From: Neglectibacter sp. X58 | GTDB taxonomy: Bacteria > Bacillota > Clostridia > Oscillospirales > Acutalibacteraceae | Direction of reading: 5' to 3' | NCBI RefSeq assembly: GCF_009936035.1 | Contig: NZ_QWEO01000013.1 | Span: forward strand, 1-58,445 | Length of the DNA: 58,445 bases | In this document: piece by piece, positions 41,083-47,890 of the stretch | How the letters are laid out: each line of letters opens with the position of its first letter | Position numbering within the stretch: position 1 is the first letter of the stretch | Notes under the pieces: model-generated | Seen by the model: the letters and a program-made list of their open reading frames with translations, nothing else | Database searches by the model: none | What the model was told of the DNA's origin: nothing | Program-made: the position numbers and the translations under genes

Positions 41083-42522
41083 TTAGATGGTTTCCAGGTC
41101 AAAGCCAAAATAGCGGACAGCGTTGTTATAGCAGATGTCCTTCACAATTTTCGTAAGCTTTTCCATGTCATAGGGATACTCCCCGTTTTCCACCCAGCCG
41201 CCCAGCAGATCGCAGAGAATGCGGCGGAAATACTCATGGCGGGGATAGGACAGGAAGCTGCGGGAATCGGTGAGCATACCCAGGAAATTTCCCAGCAGGC
41301 CTGTGTTTGCAAAAGAGGTCATCTGCTTTATCATCCCTGTTTTGTGGTCGTTAAACCACCAGGCCGCGCCCTGTATCACCTTGCCCACAGTGCCTCCCTC
41401 TGCGAAGCAGCCGGTGATAGAGCAGAGAGGCTCGTCGTCGTTGGGATTCAGGCTGTAGAGGATGGTTTTGGGCAGCGCGTTTTTCTGGGCCAGGGCGTTT
41501 AAGAAGGCCCCGGCGCTGACGGCAGGGGAACCGCTGTGGACGGCGTCGAAGCCGCTGTCCGGGCCAAGCCGCCCGAACATGGCGGTGTTGTTGTTCCGGG
41601 TGCAGCCGAAGTGTATCTGCATCACCCAGTTCAGCCGGACATATTCCCCGCCTACAAACTGCATGAAGGCGGTTTTAAACTGTTCCTCTTCCTCCCTGGT
41701 GGGCATAACGCCTGCCAGGCGCTTTGAGAAGATTTTCTCCACATCCTCCTGGGGGGCGGGGCTGTACATAAGATATTCCAGGCCGTGGTCGGACTGGCGG
41801 CAGCCCATGGAATGGAAGAAAGCCATGCGCTTTTGCAGCGCTGCCCGCAAGTCCCCAAAGCCTGCAATCTTCATGCCCGCCGCTTCCTCCAGGCTGGATA
41901 TGGCGGAAAGGTAATCCGGCTTTTCCAGGTTCATGGCCCTGTCGGGGCGGAAGGCGGGCAGCACCTGCACCGGGAAGCTTGCGTCTTCCGCAAGTGCCTT
42001 GTGCCAGCGGAGATCGTCGGCAGGATCGTCGGTGGTGCAGAGCAGCGTGACCCCGGACTGGGTGATAAGGCTGCGGGCGCTCATGGCAGGCTCTTGCAGC
42101 TTCTCATTGCACAGGTTCCATACCTCCTCCGCCGTATCAGCCCCCAGCACGCCTTTATACCCGAAAAACCGCTGCAGCTCCAGATGGCTCCAGTGGTAGA
42201 GGGGGTTGCCGATAGCCTTGTCCAGGGTTTCCGCCCATTTCTGGAAGCGCTCCCTGTCTGGGGCGCTGCCTGTGACAAACTGCTCTTCCACGCCGTTCGC
42301 CCGCATCAGCCGCCACTTATAGTGATCCCCGGCGCAGCCGCCCGCCGGGTTCTCCCCGCCCAGCCACACCTGGGTGATATTCTCAAACCGCCTGTCCTCG
42401 AAAATCTCCTGGGGGCTGATGTGGCAGTGGTAATCCAGAATGGGCAGCCCTGCGGCACAGCCGTGGTACAGCTCCTTTGCCGTTTGGGTGGCCAGCAGAA
42501 AATCTTTGTCCATAAATGCTTT
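41083..42522 (-). CDS. uxaC: Glucuronate isomerase
   Basis: 479 residues from a TTG at 42522, which lies nine bases after GAGGAGG and gives the usual family N-terminus (KAFMDKDFLLATQTAKELYH). Converts D-glucuronate to D-fructuronate (and galacturonate to tagaturonate) in hexuronate catabolism. Metal-binding DYHCHISPQEI near residue 30, WSHLELQRFFG and the C-terminal ARHEYFRRILC-like SYPRHEYFRRILCDLLG are present. No other uxu/uxa or kdg genes are in the window. Own promoter at 42612. Confidence 0.93.
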   Translation of the reverse strand, partial: KAFMDKDFLLATQTAKELYHGCAAGLPILDYHCHISPQEIFEDRRFENITQVWLGGENPAGGCAGDHYKWRLMRANGVEEQFVTGSAPDRERFQKWAETLDKAIGNPLYHWSHLELQRFFGYKGVLGADTAEEVWNLCNEKLQEPAMSARSLITQSGVTLLCTTDDPADDLRWHKALAEDASFPVQVLPAFRPDRAMNLEKPDYLSAISSLEEAAGMKIAGFGDLRAALQKRMAFFHSMGCRQSDHGLEYLMYSPAPQEDVEKIFSKRLAGVMPTREEEEQFKTAFMQFVGGEYVRLNWVMQIHFGCTRNNNTAMFGRLGPDSGFDAVHSGSPAVSAGAFLNALAQKNALPKTILYSLNPNDDEPLCSITGCFAEGGTVGKVIQGAAWWFNDHKTGMIKQMTSFANTGLLGNFLGMLTDSRSFLSYPRHEYFRRILCDLLGGWVENGEYPYDMEKLTKIVKDICYNNAVRYFGFDLETI

Positions 42523-42611
42523 CAAGATGTATAACCTCCTCAGTGGAATGTGTTCAGCTTGCGCGGACACGCTCTAAGTATCAGGGCCTGCGTTTTTTAA
42601 CCCCTGCTATC

Positions 42612-42640
42612 ATTGTATCTCTTTCCTTTCCCACATGCAA
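42612..42640 (-). promoter_or_regulatory. Promoter of uxaC
   Basis: Minus strand TTGCAT (42635-42640), 17-bp spacer, TACAAT (42612-42617). Confidence 0.75.
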
Positions 42641-42693
42641 GAAAAAGAGCTTTCCGGCGGGAAAGTTTTTTAAAGGGAATACCAAAAAAACCC

Positions 42694-42722
42694 TTGACTT
42701 TAGAGGGAAACTGCCGTATAGT
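42694..42722 (+). promoter_or_regulatory. Promoter and likely operator of the XRE gene
   Basis: TTGACT (42694-42699), 17-bp spacer, TATAGT (42717-42722). The -35 and -10 boxes are themselves arms of an inverted repeat, CCTTGACTTTA and TATAGTCAAAGT (reverse complement ACTTTGACTATA), so a dimeric repressor could cover the whole promoter; autorepression is likely. Confidence 0.7.
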
Positions 42723-42759
42723 CAAAGTATGGAAGCAGGGTGGGCATACAGGAGGGCTT

Positions 42760-43359
42760 ATGCGTAGAGAGGAAAACAACGGCGAGATATTCCGCGCCTT
42801 TCAGAAATCCTTCCAGGATTTGCAGGGGGGCATGTCCCTGGAGGCGTTTGCCAAAAAGCTGGGGATGTCCCAGGCTCTGGCGCGGTCTTACCTGACGGGA
42901 ACCCGGTTCCCGGACACCCAGGTGCTGCAGAAAATTTCAGAGCTGTGGGGCGTGTCTGTGGACTGGCTGCTGGGCCGCTCCGCCTTCCGGGTGAAGGAAA
43001 ATGAAAGGATGACTGTCAGGGAGATGGGCCTCAGCGAAAAAGCTGCTGTGCTGCTGCAAAGCGCCCACAACACAGGGGAGCCGGAAGGGCTTAATCCCCA
43101 GCTTGTCAGCGCCATGATTGAGAACGAGCATTTTGCCCGGTTTATGCAGCAGATACAAGTTTATATATCCCGGGCAGAGGAAGTGAGGGAAAAGCTGAAA
43201 GGGGCGGATCCCGGGATGCTGGACTTCTATTCCTACCGCCTGCGGGCGGAAAAGCTGGCGGTGACGGACGTGCTCCATGACCTTTTAAACGGCATGGCGC
43301 CCCTGCCGGAGCTGCAGGAGCGGGAAAAGGCAAAAGGTGTGGAGAAGCCCCCAAAATAA
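42760..43359 (+). CDS. XRE-family transcriptional regulator
   Basis: 199 residues from the ATG at 42760 (AGGAGGGC upstream). HTH_3 at ~15-75: MSLEAFAKKLGMSQALARSY, LTGTRFPDTQVLQKISELWG and VSVDWLLGRS. The remaining 120 residues are helical and not recognised; they may be a ligand or dimer domain. It lies divergently from uxaC with separate promoters 50 bases apart, so it may also control uxaC, an inference only. Confidence 0.85.
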   Translation: MRREENNGEIFRAFQKSFQDLQGGMSLEAFAKKLGMSQALARSYLTGTRFPDTQVLQKISELWGVSVDWLLGRSAFRVKENERMTVREMGLSEKAAVLLQSAHNTGEPEGLNPQLVSAMIENEHFARFMQQIQVYISRAEEVREKLKGADPGMLDFYSYRLRAEKLAVTDVLHDLLNGMAPLPELQEREKAKGVEKPPK

Positions 43360-43372
43360 CGAAACATATAGG

Positions 43373-43411
43373 AAAAGCCGACGCAGCCATCCTAGCTGCG
43401 CCGGCTTTTTT
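43373..43411 (+). terminator. Terminator of the XRE gene
   Basis: AAAAGCCG(A)CGCAGC / GCTGCG(C)CGGCTTTTTT stem with T-run. Confidence 0.9.
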
Positions 43412-43442
43412 GTTTTATACTGTATGGGCAAGGCGGGATTTA

Positions 43443-43602
43443 GAAGCTGTACCGATAGGATTGGTGCGAAGATTTTCGAGGAAATTTTGTGGGATTCAAG
43501 GCGGAAACCGCAAGAAATACTTTCGTATTTCGAGGATTTCCAACACAGAAGCCCGCTAAATTTCCCGAAAAGGTTTGTACAGGAGCCTATTGGTACAGCT
43601 TC
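43443..43602. repeat. 160-bp inverted-end repeat, copy 1
   Basis: Starts GAAGCTGTACCGATAGGATT; the end GAGCCTATTGGTACAGCTTC is its near-perfect inverted copy. About 90% identical by eye to copy 2 at 47451-47610. It ends exactly one base before the stop codon of the GGGtGRT gene (43603). Confidence 0.9.
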
Positions 43603-44610
43603 TTACTTCATGCCCTCATATACTGCCACAGCGCAGGCAACGGTCGCGCCTACCATGGGGTTGTTGCCCATGCCCATAAGGCCCATCATTTCCACGTGGG
43701 CAGGCACAGAGGAAGAGCCGGCAAACTGGGCGTCGCCATGCATACGGCCCATGGAGTCGGTCAGGCCATAGGAAGCGGGGCCGGCTGCCATGTTGTCCGG
43801 GTGCAGGGTACGACCGGTGCCGCCGCCGGAGGCCACAGAGAAATACTTCTTGTCGTTCTCCAAAGCCCACTTCTTATAGGTGCCAGCTACCAGATGCTGG
43901 AAACGGGTGGGGTTGGTGGAGTTGCCGGTAATGGAAACGTCCACGCCCTCATGCTTCATAATGGCTACGCCTTCCAGCACGTCGTTTGCGCCATAGCACT
44001 TAACAGCAGCGCGCTCGCCGTCGGAGAAGGGCTTGGTTTCTTCCACCTTCAGCTCGCCGGTGAAGAAATCATAGTCTGTCTTTACATAGGTAAAGCCGTT
44101 GATACGGGAAATGATGTAAGCGGCGTCTTTGCCCAAGCCGTTGAGGATGATGCGCAGAGGCTCCTTGCGGGCGCGGTTGGCAGTTTTTGCGATGCCGATA
44201 GCGCCTTCGGCGGCGGCAAAAGACTCGTGGCCTGCCAGGAAGGCAAAGCACTTTGTCTCATCCCTGAGCAGCATGGCGCCCAGGTTGCCATGGCCCAGGC
44301 CCACGTTGCGCTGCTCAGCCACAGAGCCGGGAATGCAGAAAGCCTCCAGGCCGATGCCGATGGCCTCGGCAGCTTCGGCGGCGGTTTTTACTCCCTTCTT
44401 AATGGCAACGGCGCAGCCCAGGATGTAGGCCCAGCCGGCGTTTTCAAAAGCGATGGGCTGTACGCCCTTGACGATATCGTAGGGGTCGAAACCCTTGGAC
44501 TTGCAAAGCTCCCTTGCCTCCTCAAGGCTGCCCAGGCCATACTGGTTGAGGCACTTCTCAATTTTGGGCATTCTTCTTTCCTTGCCTTCAAACATGACGT
44601 CATTAGCCAT
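43603..44610 (-). CDS. GGGtGRT protein
   Basis: 335 residues; named for its GGGTGRT motif, here at 262-268 (VASGGGTGRTLHPDNMAAGP). Other conserved-looking blocks: NQYGLGSLEEARELCKSKGF, PGSVAEQRNVGLGHGNLGAM, RDETKCFAFLAGHESFAAAE and AHVEMMGLMGMGNNPMVGAT. No known enzyme activity; Gly-rich loop suggests nucleotide or phosphate binding. Found in strict anaerobes next to a NifU-like Fe-S scaffold gene, exactly as here: the scaffold gene is upstream with a 35-base gap and a shared promoter. TTAGGAGG lies before the ATG. The 160-bp repeat abuts its stop. Confidence 0.88.
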   Translation of the reverse strand: MANDVMFEGKERRMPKIEKCLNQYGLGSLEEARELCKSKGFDPYDIVKGVQPIAFENAGWAYILGCAVAIKKGVKTAAEAAEAIGIGLEAFCIPGSVAEQRNVGLGHGNLGAMLLRDETKCFAFLAGHESFAAAEGAIGIAKTANRARKEPLRIILNGLGKDAAYIISRINGFTYVKTDYDFFTGELKVEETKPFSDGERAAVKCYGANDVLEGVAIMKHEGVDVSITGNSTNPTRFQHLVAGTYKKWALENDKKYFSVASGGGTGRTLHPDNMAAGPASYGLTDSMGRMHGDAQFAGSSSVPAHVEMMGLMGMGNNPMVGATVACAVAVYEGMK

Positions 44611-44645
44611 TTCGTTGTCCTCCTAATCTATGTATGGTCACTCTA

Positions 44646-45338
44646 TTATTCTTCTCTGGGGTCAATATACTTGGCGGCGCCGTCAAAACGGCCATACTGG
44701 CCAATGTTGTTCTTATAGGCCTCGTCAGGGGAAACGCCATGGCGGATGTCCTCCAGCATTTTGCCCAGCTTGACAAACTGATAGCCAATGACCTCGCCTT
44801 CCTCGTCCAGGGCCATCTTGATGACATAGCCCTCAGCCATTTCCATGTAGCGCACGCCCTTGGCGCCTGTGGAGAACATGGTGCCCACCTGGGAGCGCAG
44901 GCCCTTGCCCAGGTCTTCCAGGCCGGCGCCGATGGGCAGGCCGTCCTCGGAGAAGGCGGTCTGGCTGCGGCCATAAGCGAGCTGCTTGAAGATTTCACGC
45001 ATGGCAACGTTGATGGCGTCGCACACCAGGTCGGTGTTCAGGCACTCCAGAAGGGTTTTGCCGGGGAGGATTTCCGCGGCCATGGCGGCAGAGTGGGTCA
45101 TGCCGGAGCAGCCCAGGGTTTCCACCAGAGCCTCCTGCACAATGCCTTCCTTCACGTTCAGGGTCAGCTTGCAGGCGCCCTGCTGGGGAGCGCACCAGCC
45201 GATGCCGTGGGAAAGGCCGCTGATGTCCGAAATCTGATAGGACTTGACCCACTTGCCCTCTTCGGGGATGGGGGCCGGGCCATGATGAGGGCCTTTCTTC
45301 ACCGTACACATATTTTCCACTTCATGGGAATAGTTCAT
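44646..45338 (-). CDS. NifU-like Fe-S cluster scaffold protein
   Basis: 230 residues from the ATG at 45338 (GAAAGGAG upstream). The central part has the IscU/NifU fold signature with cysteines at 49, 56, 77, 99 and 106: GWCAPQQGACKLTL, VETLGCSGMTHSAAMAAEIL and LECLNTDLVCDAINVAMREI. The N-terminal ~30 and C-terminal ~90 residues are extra compared with a minimal IscU. It probably holds an Fe-S cluster for the GGGtGRT protein encoded next; that pairing is seen repeatedly in Clostridia but its product is not known. Confidence 0.88.
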   Translation of the reverse strand: MNYSHEVENMCTVKKGPHHGPAPIPEEGKWVKSYQISDISGLSHGIGWCAPQQGACKLTLNVKEGIVQEALVETLGCSGMTHSAAMAAEILPGKTLLECLNTDLVCDAINVAMREIFKQLAYGRSQTAFSEDGLPIGAGLEDLGKGLRSQVGTMFSTGAKGVRYMEMAEGYVIKMALDEEGEVIGYQFVKLGKMLEDIRHGVSPDEAYKNNIGQYGRFDGAAKYIDPREE

Positions 45339-45407
45339 ATTGGTACTCCTTTCAAAATTTATAATGTTTTTCAGGGCAGGCTTTGCCCGAAATACCAATC
45401 TTATTTC

Positions 45408-45436
45408 ATTATAATCGGAAAGGGCCTACTATGCAA
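45408..45436 (-). promoter_or_regulatory. Promoter of the scaffold/GGGtGRT operon
   Basis: Minus strand TTGCAT (45431-45436), 17-bp spacer, TATAAT (45408-45413), 70 bases before the first gene. Strong promoter. Confidence 0.8.
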
Positions 45437-45475
45437 GCCCTTCGACAAAATTTTGCTGGTTTGCAGGGGGAAAGG

Positions 45476-45760
45476 TCACTGCCGTTCCTCTATCACAACG
45501 TGGATACAATCCCCTTCCTTTTTCCCCAGCTTCTGCCGGATGGATTTCAGTACCCCGATAATATAGACGGTTTCGCCCTTTGGGCCTTTCAGCCCCATGT
45601 TTACAATGCTGCCGTCATAGGGCAGGCCGTCAAACAGGGCGTGTACCTTCACCCGCCCCTTCCCAAACACCTGCCGGATGTCCCAGGGAAAGGCCACATA
45701 GGCCCCGCCCTTCTCCGGTATTTCATGGAGAACCCCATCAAATTCCCATTTCTCCGCCAT
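45476..45760 (-). CDS. DUF1905 protein
   Basis: 94 residues from an ATG at 45760 with AAAGGAGG upstream; the open frame runs much further upstream but across the aldo/keto reductase gene. Text WEFDGVLHEIPEKGGAYVAF, PWDIRQVFGKGRVKVHALFD and SIVNMGLKGPKGETVYIIGV matches this small beta-barrel family of unknown function. It is transcribed divergently from the aldo/keto reductase. Confidence 0.85.
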   Translation of the reverse strand: MAEKWEFDGVLHEIPEKGGAYVAFPWDIRQVFGKGRVKVHALFDGLPYDGSIVNMGLKGPKGETVYIIGVLKSIRQKLGKKEGDCIHVVIEERQ

Positions 45761-45808
45761 AAGCCGCCTCCTTTGCGCTGTTTCTGGCAGCATGTGCCGC
45801 CTGCCGGC

Positions 45809-45846
45809 TTGTAAATAGTATACCATCCATGCTATACTATTTGCAA
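45809..45846. promoter_or_regulatory. Symmetrical divergent promoter with palindromic operator
   Basis: Plus strand TTGTAA (45809) ... TATACT (45833), minus strand TTGCAA (45846) ... TATACT, overlapping almost completely. AAATAGTATA (45813-45822) and TATACTATTT (45833-45842) form a perfect 10-bp inverted repeat covering both. One regulator would control DUF1905 and the aldo/keto reductase together. Confidence 0.7.
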
Positions 45847-45886
45847 ACATGCCTGCAAAGCAGGCGGAAAACAGGAGGACGCGGCT

Positions 45887-46798
45887 ATGAAATATTTGGA
45901 TATCAGCGAGGTGGATGCCTCCGCCATTGTGGCGGGCTGTATGCGCATTGGCAGCATGGAGCCGGAGGCGCTTTCCCGGTTTGTCCATACGGCTTTGGAC
46001 AATGGCGTGAACTTTTTCGACCATGCGGACATTTACGGGGGCGGGGAATGCGAAGCCGCCTTTGGCAGGCTGCTGGCAGCGGAGCCGGGCCTGCGGGACA
46101 GGATGGTTCTCCAGAGCAAGTGCGGCATCCGCAAAAATATGTATGATTTTTCCAAAGAGCACATCCTGGAAAGCGTGGAGGGCATCCTTTCCCGGCTGGG
46201 TACGGACAGGCTGGATTTCCTGCTGCTCCACCGCCCGGACGCGCTGATGGAGCCGGAGGAGGTTGCGGAGGCCTTCAGCCGCCTGGAAAGCAGCGGCAAG
46301 GTGCTGCATTTCGGCGTCAGCAATTTTAACGCCCGGCAGGCGGAATTGCTCCAGTCCGGGTTAAAGCAAAAGCTGGCCGTAAACCAGCTTCAGTTCGGCC
46401 TGGCCTTTACGGGCCTTGTGGATCACGCCATCTGCGCCAATACGGAGTTCCCCCATGCCGCCGACCGGGACGGGGAGGTGCTGGATTACTGCCGCCTGAA
46501 GGGCTTAACCATCCAGGCCTGGTCCCCCTTCCAGTATGGCTTCTTTGAGGGCGTGTTCCTAGGCAGCCCCAAGTTCCCGGCCCTGAATGAAAAGCTGGAG
46601 GAGCTGGCTGAAAAGTATGGCTCTACCCCCCAGGCCCTTGCCACTGCCTGGATTCTGCGCCATCCGGCAGGGATGCAGGTGATAAGCGGCAGCACCAATG
46701 CGGCCCGCCTGCAGGAAATCTGCGCCGGGTGCGACGTGGATCTTGCCAGGGAGGACTGGTACGCCCTCTATCTGGCGGCAGGGAACAAGCTGCCTTAA
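45887..46798 (+). CDS. Aldo/keto reductase
   Basis: 303 residues, TIM barrel. Catalytic tetrad visible: Asp/Tyr in NFFDHADIYGGGECE, Lys in MVLQSKCGI, His in FLLLHRPDALMEP. NADPH-binding end VISGSTNAARLQEI. Closest in pattern to the YdhF-like group. Substrate unknown. AGGAGG lies before the ATG. Confidence 0.9.
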   Translation: MKYLDISEVDASAIVAGCMRIGSMEPEALSRFVHTALDNGVNFFDHADIYGGGECEAAFGRLLAAEPGLRDRMVLQSKCGIRKNMYDFSKEHILESVEGILSRLGTDRLDFLLLHRPDALMEPEEVAEAFSRLESSGKVLHFGVSNFNARQAELLQSGLKQKLAVNQLQFGLAFTGLVDHAICANTEFPHAADRDGEVLDYCRLKGLTIQAWSPFQYGFFEGVFLGSPKFPALNEKLEELAEKYGSTPQALATAWILRHPAGMQVISGSTNAARLQEICAGCDVDLAREDWYALYLAAGNKLP

Positions 46799-46811
46799 CA
46801 AAACAAGCATA

Positions 46812-46855
46812 AAAAAGTCCGGCCCGCAGGTCTCCCTCCTGCAGGCCGGGCTTTT
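46812..46855. terminator. Terminator between convergent genes
   Basis: AAAAAGTCCGGCCcGCAGG / CCTGCaGGCCgGGCTTTT stem serving the aldo/keto reductase and the GNAT gene. Confidence 0.85.
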
Positions 46856-46859
46856 CGCG

Positions 46860-47366
46860 TCAGGGCAGGATGATCTCATAGGCCAGCCGCTCGGTGCCGT
46901 CCTCTATATGGATAATGCCCCGGTAAGAGAGGCCGCTTTTTGCCATCACCCGCTGCATGGCCTTGTTGTCCCGGTGGGTGTCCCCCCGCAGGACGCGGAT
47001 ACCCCTTTCCCGGGCCTGCCGCTTCAGCTCTTCAAAGAAAAGCCCTGCCGCGCCCTTTCCCTTTGCCCTGGGGGAAACGGCTATCCGGTGCAGGAAGCCG
47101 TAAGGCTCTCCCTGGGCCTGCCAGGCGCCCTGCTCTATTACGTCATAGGTGGGTTCGCGGCCAAAGGCCAGGCAGGCTGTGGCAATCACTTCCCCGCCGT
47201 CCTCCAGCACAAAGCCTGCGCCCTTTTCCATATCGGCCCTGGCAGAAGCCCCGTCCGGGTAGCCGTCCTGCCACTGATTTACCCCGGCTGCGCGGAGGGC
47301 GGCCCGGGCCTCGTCATACAGGGCTGCCACAGCGGGAAGGTCTGCGGGGGTGGTTCTACGAATCTG
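46860..47366 (-). CDS. GNAT acetyltransferase
   Basis: 168 residues from the ATG at 47366 (MQIRRTTPADLPAVAALYDE). Acetyl-CoA loop HRIAVSPRAKGKGAAGLFFE and NKAMQRVMAKSGLSYRGI complete the fold. Acceptor unknown. The start codon is the ATG that ends the hairpin repeat; an in-frame ATG five codons upstream (47381) is also inside the repeat. No Shine-Dalgarno lies next to either; AGAAAGGA is on the other side of the hairpin. Confidence 0.88.
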   Translation of the reverse strand, partial: QIRRTTPADLPAVAALYDEARAALRAAGVNQWQDGYPDGASARADMEKGAGFVLEDGGEVIATACLAFGREPTYDVIEQGAWQAQGEPYGFLHRIAVSPRAKGKGAAGLFFEELKRQARERGIRVLRGDTHRDNKAMQRVMAKSGLSYRGIIHIEDGTERLAYEIILP

Positions 47367-47446
47367 CATAAAAATCGCCATTCGATACGGGATTTCCACA
47401 AAAAGCGGGGAAGCCTCCCCTTTTGTGCCCGGTATCGTTCCTTTCT
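47367..47446 (-). repeat. Hairpin leader repeat, copy 3
   Basis: Minus strand GAAAGGAACGATACCGGGCA, arms CAAAAGGGGAgGC / GCTTCCCCGCTTTTTGTG, then CCCGTATCGAATGGCGATTT and TTATG. CGATAC (47437-47432) pairs with GTATCG (47388-47383). It ends at the GNAT start codon. Confidence 0.85.
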
Positions 47447-47450
47447 CTAA

Positions 47451-47610
47451 GAAGTTGTACCGATAGGATTGGTGGGAAGATTTTCGAGGAAATTTTGTGG
47501 GGTTCAAGGCGGAAACCGCAAGGATTACTTTCGTATTTCGAGGATTTCCAACACTAAAGCCCGCTAAATTTCCCGAAAAGGTTTGTGCAGGAGCCTATTG
47601 GTACAGCTTC
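47451..47610. repeat. 160-bp inverted-end repeat, copy 2
   Basis: GAAGTTGTACCGATAGGATT ... GAGCCTATTGGTACAGCTTC. Same length and orientation as copy 1 (43443-43602), few substitutions. It lies directly beside the third hairpin leader, between GNAT and the SRP RNA gene. Confidence 0.9.
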
Positions 47611-47656
47611 CAGGTTTTTTACACGATGCATTTTCTCTTATAATAGCATTTCCCTC

Positions 47657-47685
47657 TTGTTTTTTCAAGAGAAAGCGTTTATAAT
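47657..47685 (+). promoter_or_regulatory. Promoter of the SRP RNA gene
   Basis: TTGTTT (47657-47662), 17-bp spacer, TATAAT (47680-47685). Confidence 0.7.
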
Positions 47686-47691
47686 AGTGGA

Positions 47692-47850
47692 CAGGCGGCC
47701 AAATGGCCCGATAGAATATGGGAGCGGACAGGTCTGCGCGGCGGGACGCCGTGAACCATGTCAGGCGGGGAACCGAGCAGCATTAAGCGGATGTTCCCGG
47801 GCGATGCAGGTCGCCTGTCCGTTCTCATATCTTATCGGGCTGTTGTTTTT
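47692..47850 (+). ncRNA. ffs: Signal recognition particle RNA (large type)
   Basis: The conserved apical part is present: GTGAACCATGTCAGGCGGGG, AACCGAGCAGCATTAAG and CCGGGCGATGCAGG. A long outer helix is formed by ATATGGGAGCGGACAGG with CCTGTCCGTTCTCATAT and, beyond it, GCCCGATA with TATCGGGC, so it is the long Gram-positive form with an Alu-like base rather than the short 4.5S form. Ends uncertain by about 10 bases. TGTTGTTTTT follows as terminator. The place before dnaX is the classic one. Confidence 0.88.
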
Positions 47851-47890
47851 CTATAAAATAAAGATAAACGTATGAAGGGAGGCGGCGTTT

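Noticed and set aside
43603-45338. Glycine/sarcosine reductase genes
   Set aside because: The first look suggested a Grd complex, but there is no selenocysteine TGA, no Grd motif, and the GGGTGRT motif plus NifU-like partner fit better.
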